From contig BBFS01000041.1 in assembly GCA_001313365.1 (NCBI GenBank), positions 1 to 40,650 of the forward strand: DNA of 40,650 nt, read 5' to 3'. Under the pieces are notes generated by a model. The model was not told the DNA's origin. It saw only the letters and a program-made list of their open reading frames with translations, and did no database searches. The position numbers and the translations under genes are program-made. Below are positions 20,333-30,869 of this stretch, in pieces (position 1 is the stretch's first letter; each line of letters opens with the position of its first letter). This DNA is from Paenarthrobacter nitroguajacolicus JCM 14115 (GTDB taxonomy: Bacteria; Actinomycetota; Actinomycetes; Actinomycetales; Micrococcaceae).

Positions 20333-20623
20333 TTCGACTTACAAGTGGATATCGCAGTCGTAGATACGTGGAATACGTGAGGACTGTGGTGACCCTAAGA
20401 GCAGATACTGGGGGGGTTGGCCGATCTAGGAGCGCCCATCTCGGGTCTCAGCCAGCTAAATCAATGCAAATTGGGCTCACTGGAGAAAGTCGAGCTCTCC
20501 AGTTGCACGGACCGTTCACACTCACGACATATCGAGTCTTTCACGATCAATTGGCCCCCCCTCCGCCGGATCCCCCCCGGACCTGCAGGGGGGGTACGAG
20601 TGCGGTCGATGCGAATCCATTGG

Positions 20624-20681
20624 GAATCCACAGAGTTATCCCCCAACGTTTTCCACATGGTTATCCACCGGCTTATCCACT
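20624..20681 (+). promoter_or_regulatory. DnaA-box array 2, 12-bp phased
   Basis: Five 9-mers: GAATCCACA (20624), TTATCCCCC (20636), TTTTCCACA (20649), TTATCCACC (20661) and TTATCCACT (20673). Steps are 12, 13, 12 and 12 bases; the 13-base step contains a five-C run, where this sequence often carries an extra base. The orientation is the same as array 1, and the gap between the arrays is about 290 bases. parS site 6 starts 56 bases further on. The boxes are weaker than in array 1, but the phasing is the same. Confidence 0.72.
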
Positions 20682-20736
20682 GGACCTCCCGAGCTCCGAG
20701 GCATCCGCGCTGGCTTGAACAGAACCAGTAGCGCGC

Positions 20737-20752
20737 CGTTTCACGTGAAACA
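20737..20752. promoter_or_regulatory. parS site 6
   Basis: cGTTTCACGTGAAACA: perfect 14-base core, one outer base changed. It lies immediately right of DnaA-box array 2. Confidence 0.93.
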
Positions 20753-22061
20753 AGACAGCGACACCTCTGTGTGTTGCGGGGGGGCTTCCGGCTCCGCGTG
20801 TCAGGCTCTAACAATAGGCTCTGCTTCCGGCCGGAGCCTCTGGACTTGGATAGTGGTGATCGAAGCTCTCAGGCTATAAAGTCAGTTCTCCAACATCAGA
20901 CCAATCGTGTGCTTCATCACTGTGACCAGCAGTGCTTTTAATAAGCTGCACAGATCCAACTGCGTCAACATCCCGGCCCTTTGTAACGGGTGCAAGGAAC
21001 ACGGTAGGGGACTATCCCTGGTGTCGTAGCGTTGCTTGACCTGCGATGGTCCAAGCTAAGTCGTGCCGCCCCCCCAGGGAAGCGGTTAGACATCATTTGC
21101 CACATTTCCCCTGCATCTCGGCAGACTTAGATTGGGGCCTCACTATCCATGCCGACATCCGGATTGCCCTGCACCTCTTTGACGGAACTATGAAGACCAA
21201 TCCACGCCGACACCAACCCACGTCGAAGAGCACGTTTCACCCGCAGGCGTACCCAGCCGCCATCCTGAAGCCCCAATACCGCCTTGAGCTGCCAGCGGGC
21301 AAGGCACCGCTGACTAACGCGGCAGGGGGGGGCGCACCCACTCCTGAAGTCGGACAGCCCGTTCCAATGAAGGAAAAGTCCTAGGTAGGTGTAGGGGGGA
21401 CGGCTCAGCGGAAGTAGATTCTCCGCTCTGGAAAGCATTGGCAGACTGCTCTTCCGCTGCCAGCCTCGGCAACCTGCGCGTCCCACAGCATCTCCGAGGA
21501 CGGGCCAGAGAAAGGGGTCCGGGGGGAGAAATAGCGTCCCCCCCGGCTATGTAATCTCCCCCCCGAACCCTTTCTGAACGATTCTCGGCTGCCTGTACGG
21601 CCGTTAAGCGTTTCGGTACGCTGGAAAGGCCGGCAGCATGGCGTTCTTTCCAGAACGACTCACCCATTGGGGGAATGTGCGCATTGAACCGAAGGCCCAT
21701 CGGATGGTCAAGCACAAGGAGATGGTGGGCGCCGAGATGGGACCGCTTCGGGGGTCCTACGCATATGACGCGTTTGGCGCCCCCCCACCCATTCCAAGGA
21801 ACTCGACACGAGGTAACAGCCAGCCTGTCCCTAGCGAGATGAACACGAATGTTGCCGCCTCCACGGCCGGGTACCTGCCAGGCATCGCACGTCAGCGAAT
21901 GGAGACTTTCTGGGCGCGCTGCGCAGAAGCCACCCTCAGGCTTCGCAATGGCAAGGCGGCAACTGCTGCGCGCCAGGCTGGTACATGAACGCACCCGATG
22001 TGCGCATTGGTTTTTCAGCTGTAGCCGAAGCAATGTGGACAAAGGTAGGGTAACAGAGCAC

Positions 22062-22077
22062 TGTTTCACGTGAAACG
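22062..22077. promoter_or_regulatory. parS site 7
   Basis: TGTTTCACGTGAAACg: perfect 14-base core, one outer base changed. A single DnaA-box-like TGTGGACAA lies 20 bases to its left. Confidence 0.93.
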
Positions 22078-22228
22078 GTCGCAGAATAAGCACTTTGCGT
22101 TCCGATATCGGGAGAATTCACGCTGCCGGCCGCGTCCAAGACCGTAGCAGGACCACGCACGCATATGCCGCTCGTGCATGACCGAAGCTACCCATCTCGA
22201 GGCGCATACTCCTGCCGTCCAACAGCTG

Positions 22229-22244
22229 CGTTTCACGTGAAACA
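22229..22244. promoter_or_regulatory. parS site 8
   Basis: cGTTTCACGTGAAACA: perfect 14-base core, 151 bases after site 7. Confidence 0.93.
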
Positions 22245-22666
22245 TAACAAATCCTGGTGGGCGCCGTGACCTCGAAAGCTAGTCGCCCGCCTCAGCGCAA
22301 GACCAACGCTGGTTCGCCAAGGGATTCCAGACCCAATCCTTGCCGACCTATGCGGGAAATATCACCCTGCTTACAGCTTCAAATCATATCTAGCGACGAA
22401 GAACCATCGCTGATCCATCCCTCTGTCGTCAAAGGGAACCAGTGCAAATCCCTATAGGATCGAGGCCTTCAGTCGTAGCCCGCATCCTGCCTTGTCTCTG
22501 GAAATGGGACTCGGAAACCTCCCAACTATGCACTTGACTCCTATCTCATCCAGATCTCACGACCAAAAAAGATCCCAAAAACACCAAATTTCCCGGAATG
22601 TGCCGGAAAACCGCACAGGGCCTCCACCCAAACAGGCCAAATGCGGGGGGGGATTACCAGACCGCA

Positions 22667-22682
22667 CGTTTCACGTGAAACT
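22667..22682. promoter_or_regulatory. parS site 9
   Basis: cGTTTCACGTGAAACt: perfect 14-base core, both outer bases changed. Confidence 0.92.
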
Positions 22683-23167
22683 AGCGTCTTGAGGACACCG
22701 TTATTCTTACAATCCCGAAGATTCGTCTCTAGCTACGTCGTTCGACTTGTCCTGGCAGCGTACTCGCACGCGGCCCGGTGTCCGTGGCTACCCGAAGCCG
22801 ATGGAACTCCACTGCTTCGCCGTGCTTCGAGACGACGACCCAACTCCCGAATGTGCGAATAGGGACCTCAACCTTCCACCCCCCCGCTAGTTTTGCCACT
22901 GAGGAAGCTGCAGAACGGCAGTGGGGCACGGAACTCCCGTGCTGCCCGGATCGGATGGGAAGACCGGAGTATTGCTGGCGAAACCTCGGAAATGTGGAGA
23001 GAGTTCAGCGTACCAACTCCAAACCAGGGCCACTCGGGGGGAAATTCGTGACAGTGTTGACCTGGTTGTCCGATTGCATCCTCGGTCGACCAAGCGGCAA
23101 CACGTCTGCACACGAGAACTAGGCGCTCGGGTGGCTTCGCTCCCGCATTGCATCAAGCAGACAACGT

Positions 23168-23183
23168 GGTTTCACGTGAAACA
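23168..23183. promoter_or_regulatory. parS site 10
   Basis: gGTTTCACGTGAAACA: perfect 14-base core, one outer base changed. It is the last site in the gene-free segment, just beyond the terminator of the parAB operon. Confidence 0.93.
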
Positions 23184-23250
23184 CGGGAGCTAACGGAAGT
23201 CGGCAGGATTTTGACGAGAACCGCGCATGACTTGATGAGCTTAACAGCAA

Positions 23251-23281
23251 ATGGGGCCCACACGGCATATGTGAGCCCCAT
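23251..23281 (-). terminator. Terminator hairpin downstream of parB
   Basis: A 12-base stem (23251-23262 with 23270-23281) contains one wobble pair; the minus strand reads atggggctcaca, loop, tgtgggccccat, then ttgctgtt. It lies 15 bases after the parB stop. The T tract is weak, so termination efficiency is uncertain. Confidence 0.65.
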
Positions 23282-23296
23282 TCATCGATAGTTGTA

Positions 23297-24527
23297 TTAG
23301 TCCTCTGCGCCAGGGCCCAAGACATCCATGATGCGGTTTAGATCCTCAACGCTTGCGAACTCAATACTGACGCGTCCCTTGCGTGCACCCAAAGTGATTT
23401 TCACATTTGTGTCCAAACGGTCCGAGAGCGATGAAGCGAGGTAGTCCAACCGTTCGTGCCGGGCATTGGGCTTCGGGATGCTGCTCTTAGCCGGCGTAGT
23501 GGGATCCTGGTAGAGAGCAACTGATTCTTCGGTGGCACGGACGGACATACCCTCGGCCACGATCTTCTGCGCCATTCGTTCCATAGCCGCAGCATCGGGG
23601 GAGTGCAAGCAAGGCCCGAGCATGCCCGGCGGACAAGACACCTGCGGCTACTCGGCGTTGAACCAATGGTGGAAGCTTAAGCAGTCGCAGCGTGTTGGAT
23701 ACTTGCGGACGGGACCGACCGATCCTGTCTGCGAGCTGTTCGTGTGTGGTGCCGAAGTCCTCCAGGAGCTGCTGGTACGCTGCTGCTTCTTCCAGCGGAT
23801 TCAGCTGGCTCCGATGCAGGTTTTCCAGAAGGGCATCACGGAGAAGGTCATCGTCGGTAGTATCACGGACGATCGCCGGGATCGTTTCGAGTCCCGCAGC
23901 CTGCACTGCCCGCCAGCGACGTTCACCCATGACCAATTCATACGGTTCTCCACCCTTTTCGGTTGAAGTCCGTACGACAATTGGCTGGAGGACACCGATT
24001 TCCCGCACGGAGTGCACCAGCTCGGCCATGTCGTCTTCATCGAAGACCGAACGAGGCTGTTTGCGGTTAGGGTGGATGTCCCCGACGGGGATCTCAGCAA
24101 ACCGCGCTCCAGGGACTTCCACCAGCTCCACGTCGGCTGCGGAACTCGAGGATGCAGCGGCAGGCGCGGCGGCAGGCGCGGCGGCCGACGTCGTACCTGC
24201 TACGTCTGAACCTGGCTTGCCAGCGGCGGGAGCACGCGAAGCGGAGGGTTTCGAAGCGGACCTTGCCGACGTCGATGTCTTTGTGCTCGAGACTTCGTCG
24301 CCGAGGCCTTGGAAGGCGATTTTGCAGGAGACGGTTTTGGATCAACAGCATCGGATTGCTCAAGCGCGGGTTCTACCGTCGCAGGCTCTCGGCTTTCCGG
24401 GCCTCGGGAAAAAATAGATCCACGGGACGGGACGGTGCGGTACCGTTCCCTTGGGCCGCGGCCGAGCTAGGAATGAGAGCCCCCCCAAGACCCCCCCTGC
24501 CGAGGCCCCCCTTCGCTTTTCGCTCAT
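23297..24527 (-). CDS. parB: Chromosome-partitioning protein ParB
   Basis: Binds the parS sites and loads as a CTP-dependent sliding clamp. The start ATG 24527 has GGAGGG upstream and gives MSEKRR then the GLGRGLGALIPSS segment, here spread by three long G/C runs (24481-24515). A low-complexity linker follows, broken by frame errors near 24385-24150. The conserved core has [20 protein letters not shown], the CTP-binding motif [33 protein letters not shown] and the helix-turn-helix [21 protein letters not shown] break near 23600 precedes the C-terminal dimerisation part, ending VLGPGAED. About 400 residues. Eleven parS sites lie within 8 kb, ten of them downstream of this gene. Confidence 0.92.
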
Positions 24528-24594
24528 TGATTCATCCCTCCGATGGAATAGCCGAGCACGGACCGGCCCAAGCTGTTGCAGTGTTTCAAGAATT

Positions 24595-25586
24595 CTAGCG
24601 TTCAGCTATTTCGGCGGCGGCTTCCATGTAGGAAAGCGCGCCGCTCGAAGAAGGATCGTACGTCATGACTGTCTGCTGATAGCTCGGAGCTTCAGAGATG
24701 CGTACCGACCGAGGAACTACGGCACCCAGAACCTGCTCGGGGGGGAAGTGTTGGCGTACTTCGGATGCAACCTGCGCAGCCAGGTTCGTGCGGCCATCGT
24801 ACATGGTCAAGAGAATCGTGGAGACAACGAGGTCTGCATTCAGGTGTTTCTGGATCATCTCGATGTTCTTGAGCAATTGGCTCAGGCCTTCCAGGGCGTA
24901 ATACTCGCACTGGATGGGAATCAGCACCTCACTGGCGGCGCAGAAGGCGTTGACTGTCAGCAGCCCCAGGCTGGAGGGCAGTCGATGAAGATGAAGTCCA
25001 GCCGACCCTCGCCATTGTTCTCCCGCTCCTTGGCGTACACGTCAATGGCACGGCGAAGTCGCTGCTCGCGGGCAACAAGTGAAACAAGCTCAATCTCGGC
25101 GCCGGCCAAGTGAATGGTGGCGGGCGCGCAGATCAGGTTGGGTATGTCAGGGCACGGAGCTACAACATCCTTGAGCGGAAGATCGTTGATGAGCACATCG
25201 TAGATGCTGTCTACGTCAGCATGGTGCTCAATACCCAAAGCTGTAGAGGCGTTGCCCTGGGGGTCGATGTCGATCACCAACACGTTGAGACCGGCAGACG
25301 CCAAGGCGGCAGCAATGTTCACGGTAGTGGTGGTCTTGCCCACGCCGCCCTTTTGATTGGAAACCGTGAAGATGCGGGTTTTGTCAGGCTTAGGCAGTTC
25401 CCGGCCGATCAGCCGTTCGCGGCGTCGGGTTTCGTTAGCCAACTGGCGGGCGATGGGACTCGAATCATCGATGGAATCCATGACGTTACGCACTCCATCT
25501 GAGACGGTTTCACGTGAAACGGCAGCGTTATCAACCGAATCAGTTCGCACTATTGCGGACTGGAGAGATGCAGAGGGTGTAGCCAT
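24595..25586 (-). CDS. parA: Chromosome-partitioning ATPase ParA (Soj)
   Basis: Walker-type ATPase that works with ParB in origin segregation. The deviant Walker A TVSNQKGGVGKTTTTVNIAA, the switch region LVIDIDPQGNASTALGI and Walker B DFIFIDCPP are visible, followed in another frame by LIPIQCEYYALEGLSQLL and a C-terminus ending AAAEIAER. The join near 24965 lacks a base within the expected SLGLLTVNAF. I start at ATG 25586 (MATPSASLQSA); in-frame starts at 25610 and 25655 are also possible, and no ribosome binding site decides. A parS lies inside the gene and encodes VSRET. parB follows 67 bases later on the same strand. Confidence 0.92.
25506..25521. promoter_or_regulatory. parS site 11, inside parA
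   Basis: gGTTTCACGTGAAACg with a perfect 14-base core, within codons about 22-27 of parA, where it encodes VSRET. It is separated from site 10 by the whole parB gene and most of parA. ParB bound here could affect expression of its own operon, which is inference. Confidence 0.92.
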
Positions 25587-25742
25587 GGCCCGCGCGGACC
25601 CCAAAGACATAAACGGGGGGGGAATTCGCTGCGTGGAGGTTTCACTACTACCCACTGGTCACACTCTCACTCTCATTCGGCGCTTGCTGCCGTTCTCTAG
25701 CCTAACCGCTCGACCGCCGACACGCGGGAAACCGAGCGGGAC

Positions 25743-26954
<1,212 letters not shown>

Positions 26955-26955
<1 letters not shown>

Positions 26956-27945
26956 TACTTCTTCTTCCTGTTCTTACGTTGTGGCTGGACGCGCTGGGCC
27001 CTGATTTCGGCGGCTGCCGCAGCGGCAGCTTCGGCTTCAGCGGCAGCGTCCGCGGCGGCGTTCTTCTTTCCACCCAGCAGCGGGGGCAGGCCCTTAGCGG
27101 CACGGCGCTCTTCCAGCGCCTTGGCTGCGGGGGGATCCCGGCGTAGGCATACGACGGATAACGAAGAACTGCTGGCCCATGGTCCAGAGGTTGGTGGTGG
27201 TCCAGTAGATGAGGACACCGATCGGGAAGTTGATGCCACCGATACCGAACACGAGCGGCAGGATGTAGAGCATCATCTTCTGCTGGCGCATGAACGGGCT
27301 GGCCATGGCCTCTTCGGACATGTTCTTGGCCATGATCTGCTTCTGGGTGATGAACTGCGACGCCGTCATGGCGATGATCATGATGATGCTCAGAACCCAA
27401 ACAGCCACAGCACTGTTGCCACCACTGGGGTCACCGTGAAGGAGCGAAGCGGACAGCGGCGCACCAAAGATGCTGGACGAATCGAACTGAACTACCTGCT
27501 CGTGACTCATGGCACCGACGCCCTGGCCCTGCTTGGCGTTAGTGGAGATGCCCGACAACACCTGGAACAGGGCGAAGAAGAACGGCATCTGGATCAGCAT
27601 CGGCAAACAAGCCGAGAACGGGTTGGTGCCGTGCTTCTTGTACAGCGCCATCTGTTCCTGCGCCATGGCCTGGCGGGACAGCTGATCGGTCTTGCCCTTG
27701 TACTTGGTCTGAAGTTTCTTCAGGTCCGGCTGCAGCAGCTGCATGCCGCGCTGCGCTTTGATCTGCTTGACGAATACAGGAATCAGGGCGGCGCGGATCA
27801 CCAACACGAGGCCAATGATGGACAAAGTCCACGTCCAGCCGTTCGCGGCGGGCAGCCCAATGAAGCTCAGTCCCTCGTGGAAGCCAACCATGATGATTGA
27901 CACCAGCCACTTGAACGGAAACATGATTGTTTCAAAGAAGTCCAT
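26955..27945 (-). CDS. yidC: Membrane protein insertase YidC
   Basis: Inserts proteins into the cytoplasmic membrane with or without SecYEG. About 327 residues starting MDFFETIMFPFKWLVSIIMV, the short Gram-positive form without the large periplasmic domain. Hydrophobic helices include WTLSIIGLVLVIRAALIPVF (with the Arg of the hydrophilic groove), MLIQMPFFFALFQVL, VWVLSIIMIIAMTAS and LYILPLVFGIGG. The C-terminal tail is Ala-rich and basic (RKNRKKK), suited to ribosome contact. One frame break near 27130, in a six-G run after RRMPTPGSP. The stop TAA overlaps the jag start, so the two are coupled. Confidence 0.93.
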
Positions 27946-28020
27946 ACGATATCCCTATTCGTTAGGCCGCCGAGCGGCCTTCTTCATCAGCCTGAGCAGC
28001 CAGGAACTGGTCCGGATTGT

Positions 28021-28392
28021 TCAGTACAACAATTGTGGGCGTCCGGCCTTCAGGCCAATGACGGTGACCGGCGGGGGGACATGGTCCACTCCACCGGCGT
28101 TCCAAGGGTGACATTTGGCGAGCTTTTCGCTGCGAGCCAGCTGCCCTTCACGGCGCCATGCACCGTCACTGCTTCCAAGGCGTAGGCCGAGCAGGAGGGG
28201 GGGAAGAAACGGCAAACCTGGCCGTACAGGGGGCGAGACGACCTTACGGTACGCCTTCAGCAAGAGAATGAGGATGTTGCGGGGGGGCAGCTCCCAGAGG
28301 AACGTGCCGACCGCCGCCGGAAGGCTCTCATGGGGAACCTTCCCGGAGGGGTCGCTTGAGGAAGGAACGACGGCGGTGCTTATGTCATGCAC
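28021..28392 (-). CDS. yidD: Membrane protein insertion efficiency factor YidD
   Basis: Small membrane-associated protein thought to assist YidC. GTG 28392 overlaps the rnpA stop by several bases. The family core is split by a long G/C run near 28200: [17 protein letters not shown], then [19 protein letters not shown] in another frame, then [16 protein letters not shown]. The three conserved Cys (RFFPSCS, KCHPW and the preceding one) are typical. About 123 residues with a longer N-terminus than the E. coli protein. It lies between rnpA and yidC on the same strand, as in most bacteria. Confidence 0.88.
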   Translation of the reverse strand: MHDISTAVVPSSSDPSGKVPHESLPAAVGTFLWELPPRNILILLLKAYRKVVSPPVRPGLPFLPPLLLGLRLGSSDGAWRREGQLARSEKLAKCHPWNAGGVDHVPPPVTVIGLKAGRPQLLY

Positions 28393-28798
28393 GCGGTGTC
28401 CCTTCCGTTGTGGTGCCGTTGTGTTCGGTCGAAGCGTTGCGTGGAGCTGAGCCACCCAATCGCTTCGTCGTCACTGCCAGTGCGGCGTTGTAATCGGAGA
28501 GCAACTGCTCCCAGCTGGCTGTTGCAGCTGCGGGCAGCGCCCGGACTACTACCGCCAGACCCGTTCCATGCGTATGCAAGGACAGTGCGCCTGCTTCTCT
28601 CAGTCTCCTCTTAACGAGGTTCCTGGTCACGGCGTTCCCGACGGCTTTGGAGACAATGAAGCCGATTCGACTCGGCTCCCCGGCCTCGATAGAGGCCGTA
28701 TATAACACTAAGTTCCGGCGTCCATTGCGGACGCCGGAACGTACAGTTGTTGAAAAGTCGGTAGACGTCCGCAGACGGTTAGGGGGGGTGGCTAGCAC
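28385..28798 (-). CDS. rnpA: Ribonuclease P protein component
   Basis: Protein subunit of the tRNA 5' maturation enzyme, 137 residues including a C-terminal extension. It starts MLATPPNRLRTSTDF from GTG 28798; the seven-base run there probably adds one Pro. The RNR motif is present: GFIVSKAVGNAVTRNLVKRR, followed by LRE. The C-terminal 25 residues (after TTKRLGG) are low complexity. Two perfect hairpins lie inside the coding region (28681-28698 and 28712-28740). It overlaps yidD and is preceded by rpmH, the standard order. Confidence 0.93.
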   Translation of the reverse strand: MLATPPNRLRTSTDFSTTVRSGVRNGRRNLVLYTASIEAGEPSRIGFIVSKAVGNAVTRNLVKRRLREAGALSLHTHGTGLAVVVRALPAAATASWEQLLSDYNAALAVTTKRLGGSAPRNASTEHNGTTTEGTPRA

Positions 28799-28839
28799 CG
28801 TCGAACCTGCAAAAAGACCCTGACCGACAAGTCAGTTAT

Positions 28840-28977
28840 TTACGCCGACAGTTCGACGCGGCCCTTGCCGCGACGGGCAGCCAGGATGGCACGGCCGGCA
28901 CGGGTGCGCATACGAAGGCGGAAGCCGTGCTTCTTGGCCCGACGGCGGTTATTCGGCTGAAAAGTCCGCTTGCTCAC
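28840..28977 (-). CDS. rpmH: 50S ribosomal protein L34
   Basis: 45 residues, uninterrupted: [18 protein letters not shown], then [20 protein letters not shown] and GRVELSA. Highly basic and the usual length. GTG 28977 is the start and TAA at 28840-28842 the stop. It is the first gene of the minus-strand rpmH-rnpA-yidD-yidC-jag-rsmG-parA-parB series and is divergent from dnaA. Confidence 0.96.
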   Translation of the reverse strand: MSKRTFQPNNRRRAKKHGFRLRMRTRAGRAILAARRGKGRVELSA

Positions 28978-29448
28978 GTTAGTTACTCCAGTGGATCAAA
29001 GGTGCGCCCACCCGATCAAAAAAGGGGGGGAAGAACTGGCCGACGCTAAGTTTTGTATGTGCCTGCCGCCGTTGCCTCCCGCACGGTGAACGTACGGAGT
29101 TACAACTGATCTCAAAAGCGGACACAAAGGACTTCACAACGTTAGGGCAAAAAGGCACCCACAGTCAAACCGGGAGCCTGCCGCGGAGGTATCCACAGCT
29201 GTGTCCAACCGCAGTTCCCAGCCTGTGGATGAAGTGGCTCACAGGCCGCTTTTGAGAACCACAACGGTGTAATTATCCACAGGCAACTTCCCAGCTATCT
29301 TCTAGCGATTCCATCCCCCCCTAGAGTGGCTCAGTAGCCCAATGTCCACCCGCTGTGTATAACTCTGTGGATTATCGCCCAGAACAGCGCCGCCGGAGAC
29401 ACTTCGGCTGCCAGCAACGCCGGCAAGCAAGTATTTAGGAACTGATTG
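28978..29448. promoter_or_regulatory. rpmH-dnaA intergenic region with DnaA boxes
   Basis: 470 bases that must carry the divergent rpmH and dnaA promoters. DnaA boxes: GTATCCACA (29189), TGTGGATGA (29224, reverse), TTATCCACA (29273, perfect), TGTGTATAA (29354, reverse) and TGTGGATTA (29366, reverse); the last two start 12 bases apart. The boxes fit autoregulation of dnaA and the bipartite DnaA-box distribution around dnaA known in Actinobacteria. A ribosome binding site AGGA lies before the dnaA ATG. I could not identify a certain -35/-10 pair. Confidence 0.78.
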
Positions 29449-30869
29449 ATGACAGTAGACGAAGCCAACCACGCCAACACTGTCGGAAGTTCCTGGCGCA
29501 GGGTGCTGAGCCTCATGGAACAAGACGACCGGGTCTCACCCCCGTCAGCGCGGTTTCGTCATCCTCGCCCAGGCGCAGGGCCTCATCGGTTCAACCCTGC
29601 TGGTGGCCGTTCCCAATGAACTCACCCGCGAGGTCCTTCAGACGCAGGTCAAGGACGCCTTGGACGATGCCCTCCGCAATGTCTTCTCGGACGACATCCG
29701 CTGTGCAATCGACGTAGACACCGATCTGGTGCCCGTCCACGCAGAGCCCGAACCCGCCGTCGAGCTTTCCGCAGTATCCGACTTCGCCGAACCGAAGCCG
29801 CAGCCCACGCCGCCGAGTACCTCGCATGAATTTGGCCGACTGAACCCGAAGTACATCTTCGATACTTTCGTGATCGGTTCATCGAACCGCTTTGCCCATG
29901 CGGCCGCAGTGGCCGTGGCTGAAGCTCCGGCGAAGGCTTACAACCCATTGTTCATCTATGGCGATTCAGGTTTGGGCAAGACCCACCTGCTTCACGCAAT
30001 CGGACACTATGCCCGCCGGCTCTACAGCGGCATCCGGGTCCGCTACGTGAACTCGGAAGAGTTCACCAACGACTTCATCAACTCCATCCGCGATGACGAA
30101 GGCACCAGCTTCAAGACCACGTACCGCAACGTGGACGTGCTCCTGATCGATGACATCCAGTTCCTGGCGGGCAAGGACCGGACCCAGGAAGAGTTCTTCC
30201 ACACGTTCAATGCCCTGCACAACGCCAACAAGCAGGTTGTCATCACCTCCGATCAGCCGCCCAAGATGCTCGCCGGCTTCGAAGACCGCATGACGTCCCG
30301 TTTCGAGTGGGGCCTCCTGACGGATATCCAACCCCCCTGAGCTGGAGACCCGTATCGCGATCCTTCGCAAGAAGGGCCTCAGCGAGGGCCTCTCCGCGCC
30401 GGACGATGCCTTGGAGTACATCGCTTCCAAGATCTCCAGCAACATCCGCGAACTTGAAGGCGCGCTGATCCGCGTCACGGCCTTCGCGAGCCTCAACCGC
30501 CAACCTGTGGACGTGGCCCTCGCTGAGATGGTCCTGAAGGACCTCATCACCGACGACGGTGCCCAGGAAATTACGGCGAAGCAGATCCTGGACCAGACAG
30601 CTGACTACTTCAAGCTCAGCATGGAAGAGCTCTGCAGCAAGTCCCGTACACGCACCCTGGTGACCGCCCGGCAGATTGCCATGTACCTGTGCCGCGAGCT
30701 GACGGACATGTCCTTGCCGAAGATCGGACAGGAGCTCGGTGGTCGTGACCACACCACCGTTATCCACGCAGACCGCAAGATCCGCGAGCTGATGGCCGAG
30801 CGCCGTGTGATCTACAACCAGGTCACGGAGCTGACCAACCGGATCAAACAGCAGCAGCGCGACTCCTGA
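29449..30869 (+). CDS. dnaA: Chromosomal replication initiator DnaA
   Basis: AAA+ initiator that binds DnaA boxes and opens oriC. Start ATG 29449 ([16 protein letters not shown]). Domain I ([31 protein letters not shown]), a Pro-rich domain II, then AAA+ domain III with Walker [17 protein letters not shown] and Walker [18 protein letters not shown], and domain IV with the DnaA-box binding signature [20 protein letters not shown]. About 473 residues. Two one-base C-run errors break the frame, near 29540 (VSPRQRGFV expected) and near 30335 (TDIQPPELET). Boxes flank the gene on both sides, and two extra arrays lie near 20.3-20.7 kb. Confidence 0.95.

Larger units (their letters stand above)
17315..23250. 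other. Six-kilobase gene-free segment carrying a parS cluster and DnaA-box arrays
   Basis: No frame in these 5.9 kb shows a recognisable domain, a conserved motif, a sensible ribosome binding site or the third-position GC preference of the flanking genes. The longest open frames are short, lie in unrelated frames and read like noise; several contain FHVKQ or VSRET simply because parS encodes those peptides. By eye the segment is less GC-rich than its flanks. It contains ten perfect 14-base parS cores and two arrays of DnaA-box-like 9-mers, listed separately. An imperfect hairpin of about 22 base pairs (21508-21530 with 21551-21574) surrounds G and C runs. I see no tRNA, insertion sequence or long direct repeat. 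Confidence 0.75.

Noticed and set aside
20269..20681. This region as the main replication origin
   Set aside because: The dnaA-dnaN interval has perfect boxes and an AT-rich stretch, and the gene orientations fit an origin there better. A secondary or regulatory role is more likely.
21314..22093. A 259-codon minus-strand frame in the parS segment
   Set aside because: It begins by reading through a parS (FHVKQ), has no domain, no good ribosome binding site and a composition unlike the true genes nearby.
17315..23250. Prophage, genomic island or CRISPR array as explanation for the gene-free segment
   Set aside because: No integrase, transposase, tRNA end, spacer-repeat periodicity or phage-like gene is visible; the repeated motifs are parS and DnaA boxes.
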